Origin: Acanthosoma haemorrhoidale
Lineage: Eukaryota; Arthropoda; Insecta; Hemiptera; Acanthosomatidae
Assembly (NCBI GenBank): GCA_930367205.1
Contig: OV884009.1
Span: 106,847,189 to 106,911,188 of the forward strand
Reading direction: 5' to 3'
Length of the DNA: 64,000 nucleotides
Shown here: positions 12,501-25,800 of the stretch, piece by piece
Layout: each line of letters starts with the position of its first letter
Numbering within the stretch: the first letter of the stretch is position 1
Made by a program: the position numbers and the translations under genes
The notes under the pieces: generated by a model
Told to the model about the DNA's origin: nothing
Seen by the model: only the letters and a program-made list of their open reading frames with translations
Database searches by the model: none

Positions 12501-15500
12501 TCTCTCATGGTAAACACCATATTGAACCAACCAAGGTAAGCAGCTCTTCATTCACTCTTTGAGTAGATAACTTCATTTTCTTTCCTCATGTGCTGATCGC
12601 CTGATAGAGCTCGTGTATACTTGGCTATACTTTGTTCATCGTTAACGATCAGTATTAATTGTTGATCTTCATTTTAAACATCGGTGTATAGATGCCTCAA
12701 GTACATAAGACATACTGTACATACATGTTTTGCATAGAATTTGATTAAACATTGCCACCTTGTTAAGGAGCAAATGGCAATCTTGTCCAAATATTTTTGT
12801 ATTTCTGCAAGAATACTTTCTTTTGAGATCTCTGAAATAGATAAAATATTTGGGAAAAGATTTTTTATACTCCTACTAAAATTGAGTCGTAATATGTAAT
12901 TTAAGTTATTTATTATATAAGTAATAAATACACTTTTAAAATGAAAGTTTTTGTTAGTTTGAATCTATATATTTTATTACTTACACACATATGTTTTGTA
13001 ATAGAGCAATTTGAAATTGAAATTTCTGCTTTTTTGCCATCTCTATTCTTAGTAAGGTTCTTTGCTTGGCTTTAAGTGTTCTGTCTCTTCAAATTTTGTT
13101 CGCCTATGCCGATTTTAGATGTTTTATCCATTTAAGTTGTCTCCCTGCTTTGATTTCGACCCTCTTTTACCCCTGGCCATTCAATCTTACTATTCCTCAT
13201 AATATTTCTCACAAAATATAAATATCTATGGTCCCTTTGGATGACTGAGGCATATGAGAACTCCTCGAGATAAAATATATTTTAATTTAAGGTGCTGTTC
13301 ACTAGCATCGTGGAACGGACACAGCCCTTGGAACAGATCAATATCGATGGCGGGCGATTTATACGTGAAGCAAAGGTGAGTCTGAATCCACTCCATTTTA
13401 TCTATTGCCATTCATAATTTGGCTTCCCAAACTTTCCTGAGTAATAATATAAGTCTTGTGATTATAGGTTAATTATCTATTATTAAACAATTAATAAATT
13501 AATTATTTAATATAATTATAAATACATAATTTTTATTGATAATGAACTTGTATATAGAAACCTAACTTTTGGCTGTAAAGAGTATTCTCTAACAGGGCAG
13601 TAGATTTGTAATTTTATTAATATCTTAGTATTTATTGGTGGTTGTCCAGTCCCGGGATGTTGAAAACATTAATTAGTTTTTGAATTAAGTTATTAAAATG
13701 GTGAATCCGAAGAATTTGATCGGTTGGTAACTGTTAAAGTAAAATCTAATTACTTGAGCTATTTATTTTTTAAAAATGTTTCAACAATATTTTGTCTCAT
13801 GTCAATAAAAATCTATTTATAAACATTTGAGTCTATTAAACTTTGCATCAAATGAACTCAACTGATCTGCATAGTACTGATTATAAACAAGCTTATAAAC
13901 CTATTTCTAAATATAGTAATTTGAAAGGAGGCTATTTGCTCCCAAAACCTGAATAGTACCCCAAAAATAATTTAAATTATTAAATTTAACTACTATGACA
14001 GATCCCCCGGATAATATTTTTCAATTTATTGTTGTTACCATCTTAAATGTATCTTTAACCATGCGTAAAAAAGTAGAACTTCAAATCTTTTAGCTTTTAA
14101 ATTATGATTTGATGTTACCAAAATGGAAAGGCTGACTTTGATCCCATAATTTTGTATTCTCATGAACGCGTAGTCAGCTTTACCTAAGGTGTTGTGGAAT
14201 ATCTCTTTAACATTTCAGATCTATTAAATACTGTTTAGATCTGACATAATGGAACACACAGATCGAAGACCTGTATCTCACCCTTGAGACTCAACAATTG
14301 AATTATTGTCCAAACTTTAACTTTTTAACCCCAACTATTTTCTAAGATGAGAATAATTCAATTTAAGTATAACTGCCCCTCTTCTAAAGCTGGATGATAG
14401 GTTGGGGGAAACTAGTTAATATGATAAAAAGAAGTCAAATAATAAAATGTTGAATCATCATTTTAATAAAACTTAAAAACAAAATAATGAAGTATGCACA
14501 CTAAAGTATCTCTGGTCTGGACCAATTGTACATATAACCCAAATTTAGTTATTAACACGCCCAAAAGACCAAAAAGCGATGGTATTCAAAAAATAAAAAG
14601 AGTGGTATTAAAGAAAATTAGTAAGTGAATGTAAAAAAAAAAAGTCGGGGACCCTACTAAGACAACATTACAGATATACAACCTCACTCTGGGAAAGTTC
14701 CGAGCAGCGGTGGCAATAGCACAGCCATCGTTTGACGGGGATTCACGACCTGACTGTGCCTGGCCGTCAGGAGAAGAAGAGGTAGCTGAGCAACTTGACA
14801 AAATCAACCACAGATACCTCGCTCTTGTCAGCATCCTTCAAGATAGGATCAGGCAAATCTGTGCTGTCTCAAATGATCCACAACTCAGGGTAAGTCATCT
14901 ATTATGTATATATATATCTTGTTACCCAGTATGGTCTATGGGGATATGTATCCTTATGTCAGGTTATCTGTTGTCAGGTCTCATTTTATTAATATTAACT
15001 GGTCATATCTGTGGTCCGTTCGTTCATCACTCAAACCGGTCATAATATGATAAGAGGTTACATTATATTGTAAAAAATTTTAAAACATTTTTAAATTGGA
15101 AATGAAATGTATTTTATGTAAAAAATTGTGCAAGCAGCCTGTTATATTCTAGTAGTGTAATAATAATAATAATAGTAATAACTGTACACATTTTACTAAT
15201 TCAATTTTTACATTTTACACATGACGAACAGTTACACTATGTAAGGCCACTTATATAAAGCTTAGATATTATATTTATGAGTTTACATAAAAGATTTAAT
15301 GACCAGCTAAAAAAAATGTTGCATATACAAAAATGTACAGGAAGCCTCTCATCTGGCATATCATTATACATTGACAAGGGAACATGAAATAGACGAAACA
15401 ATTAGTGGGAGGGTACGACCACCAAACTGATCTAGTATTATCTTACTATTTCACTGACAGTATAACCTGACAAATATGGCCTTAGAACTCGAGTGTATTT

Positions 15501-18500
15501 GACATCAATATCAACTATATAACAAATAATATAGATTGTCGTTATTTGTTTATAAAAAAAACAATGACCAAGTATAGTGATGTACCAGAATTTGAATGAA
15601 ATTATAAAATATTAAAAGTATGTTCGTTAATTAAATAAAAGACAGAAGAATGTGAAGAATTAATATGGATTCCCGACTCCCCTTCAGTTTTTAAATAGTA
15701 ATTAATCGATTATGAAAAAACTACTCTGCATTTCAGACCAAAACTTCATTTACTTGTCAATCAATCAATAACCCCCCCCCTCCTGCCAGAAAGAATAAAT
15801 AATCATAAACCAAAAATATCTGCTTAAATCATCTTTGACAATTTTCAATACACAATTTCTATTCTGTTCTCTGGTTTGCTCTCTCTCAAAACTTTATTTT
15901 TGTGATATGCTTGTTCGTTTAATTATATATATGTCTATTTGAGCTCCCATGTGTCATTAATCATGAATAAAAAATTAGAACTTTTATCCTAACATTTTAT
16001 TTTTAAAATGTTCCTAATATAGCATTGTACTACTGTAACCATACCCACACATATTTGTTAACTAACACCACTAGAGTAGGAACTCGGTCAAAACTGGTTA
16101 AATTTTTAAACTAGCAAATTAAAATAAAAAAGGTATTCATATTTCTCATTTAATTTAATATAATGAATATAAATTGAATTTCATGGTGAAACAGATTATT
16201 TAGTATATTCAATAATTTGGTATTATGATACCAAAGTTCTCTCTCATACTTTGTATTATTATTATTTATAATGCAACCTGGGTTAATATAACTTCAAAAA
16301 TTGAGTTCAATTATATCAGTTTACGATAGCTATTGTGTAAAACATACAGACAGACGAAAGACGATTCCCCTTTACTTGTTCCTCTTTTTTGGCCTCAGCA
16401 ATTAATTTTTTATATTTCTTTTTTTTTTTTAATGAAGATTTTTTTTATTTTATCTATTAAAAGTTTGTTAAATCACTTATCAGCTAAATTTTACTACACA
16501 AGGCCTTGTTTATCTGAACTAACTGGGACCAAAGGCAATCCGGAACAATTTAAAATATGGGTAATAACCAAAACAAAATCCTTAAATAAGCAAACTTACT
16601 GTTTGTTATGATAAAACAATATGGTTTGTAACAAAATCACATAGTAAATATGTATTGTTTACAAGACACGAAAAATAAAAATAAAAACTGTTCACACTAT
16701 TTCTTTACAAAGAATTAGTCCACTGTCTTCTGTTTCAAACACCTGTGGTGTTTGAATGAAGCACGGTCACACAAATGCTTTATCATTAATAGTTCGGTAA
16801 CATTATTAGAGTGGTGTCAGGGTGAGATTCCAAGTACGCCATTATGTTTTACAGCTGGTGCGCAGCATTTGCATGTGTCGTCCGATGTTGCAGTGACCCT
16901 AGTTTCATCAGCATTATAAATTTGAGCAAGGTGTCAATTCCTCTGATAATACAAATTGTTCGAAGTACTTTTTTAATTCTTCACCACCAGCAACATCACT
17001 AGACAATCTCTGCATTCATAGTAAGTTGGCGAATATTGTGTCAATTTCACCAATGGTCTAGCCACCCCCTGGCCTAGCAGTGAAATTTAGGTCAGGATTC
17101 GGTAACTTTTTGTTTGTTTGCTCAAAGCTTTTTGGGGCATGATCAGTCCAGATATAGGAAAGCCACGTTCTTACTTAGCACTGTACCACATCAATAGTGC
17201 ATCGTCCAGTAATTTTTTTGCTTTTTTTTCAGTTCCTCTGTCATTACATAGCATTTTACAACAAAATTCTTCAATTTCTTTTCTTTACTTCTCCCAGTTG
17301 GACACTGTTGAAGTTCCAATTCCCGATTTAGCAGCTGTTTTCTTCAATGCTTCTCCTTTATCAATTCAATTAATAGCGTCTAACTTTTATCCATTGAAAC
17401 TTTTTTTTTTTTTTTTTTTTTCCTCCGCCCTACCTGAGGCTGAGCCTCAAACGGGCTTTTATCCATTGAAACCACAACCACCTTCTTTCTCTTCGATGGC
17501 ATTTTAAATTTGTTCACAGCAATACATGCCCAAACATTATGGTACAAAACTAAACTCCCAAACACTGATACAAAACAACAATATGTGTACATAAAATTAT
17601 AACCAGTAGCATCCAAATTAAAATTATAAACTGCAGCAATAAATGTAAACAAAAACAATCCACGATTGTCGCACACGATAAACAAAATGACAAGTGCTGT
17701 GTTTGACTAAGAGGGAAGCCAAGGGACTACTGATTCGTGGGAACATGTTTTTTTTAGTTTACCTGCTCCGTGGAGGGTCCGCTGACCTTTTGATTGCTCT
17801 AGCAAGTGATCAGGCAGGGATCAACCTCTCTACATTCTCTCCCAGAGTTATTTATAGCTGATGAGTCAAGTATACAAATCTGACCCTGATTATCTGGAGA
17901 TCCAATCAATGAGGGCCGGATAAACAAGGTCCTTGTGTACATTAAATATGTAAAATTGGGTCTTCTTACAATTATACATATCTACAACTATTATTTTCTT
18001 GATTTTGAAATAACATGTTACCGTCACACGAGTGAATTCTTGTTTTAATTAAATTCAGTTGTATTTGCTTGTAAAGGTTCATTTTCTGAGCCATTACTTG
18101 CTTTGATCCAATAAATAAAACTTTGTCGATTTTCACCAGTACCATTCAATTTATATTTTTTATATTAAATTAAATGGAAAATATAAATACCTTTTTCATT
18201 TTAATCTGGTGGTTTAAAAATTTAACAAGCTTTTCCTGCCGAGAAGCACAGAGTTCCTGTTCTGGTGTTATTAGTTAACCAATATGTGTAGGCATGGTTA
18301 CAGTAGTACAATACTATTGTAGGAACATTTTAAAAATATAGTCATCAAATACTTTTCCAAGAATCATTATCCAATTAGAGGCAGTGGCAATCTTCAACCC
18401 ACACTTGTGTTTTATAGATGCCTGCTGGCCTGTTGAATTCCTTGTTAGGATGTCATTTATTTTTTTAGTAATGGGTCATCTTTAAGAGAAGTTATTACAG

Positions 18501-19755
18501 AATGACGTGGACACTTTACAGACAAGTGGTCATTCATTCTGTCCTATTGGTTGGGTGGAATAGGCTCTTACAATGTATACTCTTATTCAGTGTCATGTCA
18601 ACACATCATTTAACATAGTATTTTTCTTTTTTCCCTCTCCTCTTCCCTTTTCCAATCCTCTAGGAGTTTGCATCAAAGCTTCAACCCGCACACTTGAAGA
18701 CCTTTAGAACAGAATTTACCCTCACCGAGACATCTACACAACTTCCCGACAGGTTAGTAGCCACTCAATATTTATTAATTTTATCTTATTGAGCCATTCT
18801 TGATAGTTAGTTTATTAATGATACAAATATTGGTGTTAATTTTATCTAATATATTAGCAAGGACCCATTCACAATTTTAAATAAGTTTTTCTAAAGTGTT
18901 TTTTTATGCTAAATTTTTAAATTATAAAGCATATTTTTGATTGGCCAATGTAACATTTAATGAAAGTTATCTTACTTGGGAATGTGCAGCGGAATTTACT
19001 TAATCAGATCATGAAAATAAATCTTGTAGATTTGATATTGATAAAATAAACACTAGATGTATAGGTTGATGCACTTTACAATATTTATCTTGTCTTTTTG
19101 ACAAATACGTGTGTAGACAATGAACTGAGTACATCTGTCTTGATAAAAATGAATGATATACCTACTGCATTAATTTAAAAAACAAAACGAAGAAATCTAT
19201 AAAATATACATACCTTTATAAATAATTATTACCCAAAGAAAAAATATCTGGTCCTGTGCTCTGCCAACTGAGGTAGCCCTGCATGAGTGTGTGGACCTTG
19301 CTAATAATGGTGGGATTTATACCACTACAAAAATTAGCATTATAAATAATGCTTTGTATTATAATTCTACCTTTTAACATGAATAGAGTTTTTGAATTTT
19401 CTCTGTTGTGTTTTTTTTTCTATCCGCCATTGCCTTCTAGATCCTGTTAGCAGTCATGATCCACAACAAAACTTGAGTGATGATGTCTTCGATGGTAGAA
19501 TTTTACAACTGGCCTGACCTTAGCTCTTGACGGTTGTTTTCTTTATGTTTGTAACATTAAAACAGTTGGTTTAAATTACTAAGCACGGCAGCTGTTTCTT
19601 GTATATCAAGTCTGAATATTGGATTTTATTGAAATAACATTTTAATACATCATCTCTTTTAAATACCATTGCCATAGATCTTTCAACTGTTTGTGAGAAA
19701 TAAATATTGCAAATGGTGATCTTAAACAATGAACTTACTGTTTCTCTGAAAACAC

Positions 19756-19807
<52 letters not shown>

Positions 19808-22800
19808 ATACATATTATGTCAACGACAATGGTCCTGAAAAAACAGCAAAAATAAATATGTTTTGTTTTTTTTTCATTGCTTCAATATTTGAGTCTATGC
19901 TTTTATACAGTAAAAACTCAATATTGGCTAATTGTAAAAAGGTTATAGCCTTGTCGTTCAATTTAAAAACAAAAATGAGACTTAAGATAAATTATAAAAG
20001 TGCAACAATTAATTGGTTTTGTGCCATGAATTTTATTCGTCAGTCTTGGAAACACACTTAAGTTTGTGATATAAGCCTTTAATCGAAAAAATCTTTAAAG
20101 TGGATTGGTGCTACAAAATAAAAATTAGTAATATTGATCTTACTCCAACTTTGAAGCCAGCAAGGAGATGCTAAAAATAAACATTTCTAATATAGATACA
20201 GGAAGAAGCTCTACTCCTAAATTATTTCTTTATTAAGCTGTAGTCTATTTAATGACAATCATTGTTTGGGATCAATTAAATATTATTTTACATTCTTGAC
20301 TAACATAGGGTTTATTTATGTAATTATTACCTTATTTATACCTAGTTATTATTTACCATTTCTTGTTTTAAGAGTTTAACTCTCGTTTAATTATGGGACA
20401 GTAAGTAGGTTTTACATTTACGAGCTGTAATTAAACTTAAATGTAAATTTTAAGTAAACAAATATTTCAAATTGACTGATTTTTTTTATGAGTTTAACCT
20501 AGTTAAATATTAAAAAAACCAGATAATTTTTTATAATTATTTAATTCATTTCTTAAGGAGACAAAAAAATTCAAATGATTTTTATTTATTTACAGTTTAC
20601 TTATGGTGAACATTAATGAATTTTGTGATTAAACTCGTAAGATTGAGTTGAAAGTTTGAAACTGTTATTTTACATGTTTTTTTTATTTTTCTAACTCATG
20701 ATATAGGTCCATTAAGAAATAGAACAGAGATTTGAATGATCCTAAATTCTGATAAATGACAGAAATTGTTTTCCAGAAATGAAAATGACTACTGTTGCGT
20801 TCTAGAAGTCAGAGATGGTTTCTATCAAACCGTTCTAAAATCAACCTATCACCCTCATTTAATTTTAAAGCATACACTATAAGCTATACAATATTTTAAG
20901 AAGATTGTTTGTTAAGAAACACCACTGTTTGTCAAAATATAATAGTATATATAATATAATTAAATTAATTAATAAATAAATACATATATTAATGCAATTA
21001 AAAGGAGACTAATAAATTTGTGATTAGAATGCTTGCCTGTGAGTATAGAAAATTGGGTCACCTGATATTCACCATTTGTAAAGTTTGTCTTGCACACTGA
21101 AATTACATAATATAATGGATCCATAAAAAATTATATTAAAGTTTCAAATTTGTATTTGTTTTTCAGGTGGCGAATCTCTGAAACCGATTCCATGGGAATT
21201 AATGGCTCCAAACCTCCTTCTCCTCCCGAAAAAACGGGTATAGGGACGGATGTTATTAATCGTACAGGGATTTATCACCCAACAACAGGGGCAGAGATGA
21301 CGATTGGTGAAGCCATAAAGGCACGTATCTTAGATGTCAGGACGGGTCGTATAAATTTGTCCCCTGACAAAAGTGTTGACATTAAAGAGGGAGTTGCTAT
21401 GGGAATCATTGCTCAAGCATTAGCATCTGAACTCCTTGGACCATCTAACATTTCCGGCTCTAAAAATCTGTTGGAGGCAATACAAAAGGAGCTATCTTTG
21501 GCTGAAGGGAATCCATTAAGGGTATGTTTATCTGATGCAATCGATTTAGGCCTTGTTAGTAGCTTGGGGTATTCAGATAGGGAAACTGGTCAAAACATTC
21601 CATTAGAAAGTGCTCCACTTGTTGATATTCCTGAAATAGTAATTAACAATGTGAAATTAACAGTTTCAGAAGCTCTTGTTTTGAATTCATTACCAACTAA
21701 TTTGATAGATGCTAGAAATAAGGGACTTATTCAAAGACCACAGACTCTCCATGATATACTCAATTCTAATCTATCTCAAGAGAGTCATGTCGATACAATT
21801 TTCGGTCCACTAAGTTTGCAAGAATGTGTGGATAGAAAAGTTTTAGACTTTGATACGTTTAATTCTATTCTTGACACTAAGTCCGGGAAAATGCTCACTC
21901 TTAAATGTGCTTTAGAAACAGATGTAATAACCAAAGACTGGGAATTTAGGGATACTAAAAGTGGTAGGGTCATAAGATTGAAGTCTGCCATAGATGAGGG
22001 TTATATTGCATCAGTTATAGTCAAGTCCATCTTCGACATAGACTGTTTCAAAAACTTTGAAAATGATGAATTCATTTCATTTAATGGGGCCCTTGCCCTT
22101 GCTCTTATCCAAAATGGAGAACTAGTCACCAAAAAATCAGGTAAATCTCTACCAATCAAAGATGCTTTAAAAGACAACCTAGTCAAAAAGAACATCTGGG
22201 AAATTTTGGACCGCAAGGTTGGCATTATGTCTGGTGGAAAAGAGTTGACCGTGTTTGGTGCTGCCATAAAAGGTTATGTGGATCCTAAGACTGGTTTTGT
22301 GCTTGACAGGAGGAAAAACAAAATCTGTTACAAAGATGCATTAGATAAGAAAATGATCAGCAAAGAAGGATTGAGTGTTCTCAAGAGTTGTTTGGCAATC
22401 ACAGTTACTGAAACTAAACCTGTATTTAAAAAAAGCCCATCGAGTCCTGTCAAGGATGGCGTCAAGAAGATCTTGGACACTTTATCCATGAAAAAAAAAG
22501 TAGAATTGCCAGATCGTGGAATGCCGCTCAAGGAAGCAATAGATAAAGGTCTCTTTGATCCCAAAACTGGTTTATTTCATATTCCAGGAACTGATAGGCA
22601 AGTAAGTTTTGAAGAGTGTTTAAGGCTGTGCATTTTAGATCCAGATTCTGGTGTTTTGAATGATGGCAAGAAAACACTTACTTTTATTAGGGCCATAGAG
22701 AAAAAGCTTATGACACCTCTTGGAGAGTTTGAAGGAATGACTTTATCAGATGCTATAGCAAAGGGATATATTATATTTGAAGGAGAACCCTATGAGATAT

Positions 22801-25800
22801 CAAAAGGTGCCATTTTAGACCCCAGTTCAGGTCTAGTTGTTTATACAGATTCTCGAAGACCTGAAAAATTACTAGAGGCTGTGCTTGAAGGACTTCCAGC
22901 CATAATAAAAGATCCTAAAGGAAACCCAATAGACTTGAAAACTGCTAAGGAATCCCTTCTCTCCAATGAACGTTATGATCCAAAAGGTTTGAACTTGACA
23001 CCAATTGAAGCTATAAAGCAAGGTTTCATTACTTTTAAACCTGTAGCATCAAAACTATCCGTAGACAGATTCACAACACCTAAAGATTTTATACTTAGAG
23101 GTCTGTATGATCCTAGAACATCTTCATTTACTGATACCTCAGGTAAGAAAATCCCATTCAAACAAGTGATGGATTATTTTGACCCTAATACTTTAGTCAA
23201 AGATCTAGAAACAGGAGGATTTGTTCCAATTAAAAACGCAAAATTTGATGAAGATGGTGAGATGATTGATCCAAGAACAGGAAGATCTGTACCTTTCTTC
23301 ACAGCTTGCAAATTAAATTGGATACGCCCTAAGAGATTAGCTCCCAAGCCAAAGTATGGCTTACAAGAAGCAGTAGATAAAGGTATTTTAGACAATGAAG
23401 GATTTGTAATTCATGAGAGTAATAGGCTTCCTCTCTTTTCTGCTATAGCAGATGGCATACTTGATCCAGATAAAATTGGAATTATAGCCAATGAAAATCT
23501 AGTCCCTGTCTCCACAGCAGTCGAGTCCAACATTCTAGACTTAAACAAAGGAAAGCTTGAAGGTGATGATCTCAGGTTAAGGTTTAAATCTGGGGATGTG
23601 CGCCCTTTAGAGAAGCCAGTTGCTCTAGAAGCACTGATAACAAAAGGACTTGCAACTAAAGGTGTCAAAGATCCAATCACCAAAGATTCAATTACAGTAC
23701 AGGAAGCTATCAGGAGGAATATTCTAGACCCTGATATAACATTCTGCAAAGACACTGCAAAAGATGAATTTGTAAATCTGAATGTTGCTATAGATAGGGG
23801 TTTAATCAAGAATAAATTTAAAGATTTAAAATCAGGTTCAAAATTGCTTCTTCCTGAAGCATTAGAAAAACAACTAATTGTTACAAAACTTGAAAAGATG
23901 TCAATTATAGATGCACTGGAATACTTTAAAGATGGAAAATTCTTAAATCCTAAAACTGGTCAGTTGGTTAGTCTTAATGATGCTCTAGATTCATTTGTTG
24001 ATCCTTCATTTACAAAATTAAAAGACCCCAAAAACGATGCTATTGTCACTGTAGGAGAAGCTTTGGAATCAGGTCTTCTCGATGGAGAAAAGTCCATATT
24101 AACATATCCCTATAGAGTCCCTTTAGATGTTGCTTATTCCAAAGGAATTTTGCTTCCTTCTGTTGCTCCAATGACTTTAGCAGAAGCTCTTGTCCAAGGT
24201 CTTTATAATCCAGAAACTGGTATGCTTACCATAGGAAGTGGCAAAACTGTACGCCAATGTCTAGAAGAAAATCTCATAACTGATTCACCATTAATTTTAG
24301 GAAACGGAGATCTGATGTCATTAAAAGAAGCTATTGATAAAGGATGCATAGATCCAGATAAAGGGAAAGTTTTAATGGAAGGTGAAACTATCGATTTGAA
24401 AGAAGCATTAGAACAGGGATATTTTGTCACAAAAAAATTGTATCCTGTACCAGAAGCTGTCCGTAAATTATACAACCCAGATAGTGGAAAGTTCTCTGAC
24501 CCAACAACATGTAACAAGTTAACGACAGATGAAGCTCTTGATAAAGTTCTTGACAAGAGCACTACTTTAGTGAAGTTAGGCAACCAGGTCAAGACGTTCG
24601 AAGGCAGTGTCAAGGAAGGCCGATTTAAAAATGTCAATCTAAAAAATGCCTTAGATGAAGGCATAATCATGGAATTAGACAGACCGTTGCCATTTTCCGA
24701 AGCTTTGAAGACATTATTTGATCCAGATTCCAGTCTTTTCTTAGATCCTGATGGTTCTTATGTGCCTTTACAGGAAGCTATTCATTTGGGCCTTGTAGAT
24801 GGAAAGAGTGAAGTCGAAACTTCACGAGGAGTACTGCCTTTAGAAGATGCTATTGCATTTGGACTTGTCAATTCTTCCAGTATTGATGGTGTCGACCTAA
24901 GAGTATTAGCCAGAAGGCCCATATCTTTACAAGAATCACTTAAAAATTTTTATAAAAACAACAAGTTCCCTCAAGGTAACCTACGGAATGCAGTATCTGA
25001 TGGCTTTGTTGATGACACTAGAATGTTATGCTATTCTGACAAACCATTGTCTTTGAAAGATTCTAAACAATTAGGGATTGTCGATGATTGTAGGAATACT
25101 ATTTGTGGATTAGATTTTTTAGAAGGATTAAAGAAAGGTCTTATAGTGAAGCTGGATGGGCCATTTTCTTTATACGAAGCTCTTAAATTTGGTTTCTATC
25201 AAGACAGGTTCATACACCCTGAGTCAGGTAAAATTATGACTCTCGCTCAAGCGGTAGAAGAAGGTTTTATCGATCCTAGCATTTCACCGATCAAGACACT
25301 TAATGATGATTACATTGTTTTGGATAAACTGAGTATGGATGAGTTGGATAAGGGAGATTTGATGCTTTACAAAAATGAAGGTATAATAGTGCCACATAAG
25401 CAAATGGACTTAGAAGAAGCTGTTAAATCTAAATTATATAGGAACGGTAAGTTCATCTCACCTTTGGAAAATAAAAAACTAAGTTTGAATTCTGGGATTA
25501 ATACAGGCCTTATAAACCCTGAGACTACCTACATCACATATGCTGGTCGTTCAAAAGACTTAAGCCAGTGTATCAGGGATGGTTTAATCGATACTGATAG
25601 CTGTGTTGTTAAAGTTGAGGACGGTGTTCCCCTTGATGAGGCATTCAAACGTGGCATTCTTGTTACTATCCCTAGAGTAAAACCTCCAGATGTTCCTGGA
25701 GAAGATACATTGATGTTTAAAGACACAGCTAAGAGGAGGCTGCTGCGTCTCACAGATGCTAGGCGTAAAGGACTAGTGGACAGTGCAGGGCGTGCCCTAG

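Larger units (their letters stand above)
16497..17937 (-). mobile_element. pogo/Tigger-type DNA transposon, 1,441 bp
   Basis: Flanked by TA at 16495-16496 and 17938-17939. Inverted ends begin CACAAGG(A)CCTTGTTTATC on both sides, with further T-A-T-C-C-G-G-like motifs inside, typical of pogo/Tigger ends. A decayed transposase lies on the minus strand starting at 17502. Inside it a short retroposed insert sits at 17401-17455. Confidence 0.88.
14890..18663. other. 3.8-kb intron with Tigger element and inverted arms
   Basis: Contains repeat P1 (about 14925-15260), a C10 run near 15772, an inverted-repeat pair (about 15998-16192 and 18128-18340), and between these arms a pogo/Tigger element at 16497-17937. 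Otherwise AT-rich. Confidence 0.8.
18753..21166. other. 2.4-kb intron before the giant exon
   Basis: AT-rich. Contains a tRNA-related repeat (about 19200-19295, minus), an (AT) microsatellite at 19758-19798 and nothing else recognised. Confidence 0.75.

Noticed and set aside
19571..19813. Minus-strand frame with a Tyr-Ile repeat
   Set aside because: The repeat is the (AT)n microsatellite translated; not a gene.
24203..24670. Minus-strand frame of 155 codons and several others inside the giant exon
   Set aside because: They mirror the strong codon periodicity of the repeat-rich plus-strand exon and have no recognisable domain.
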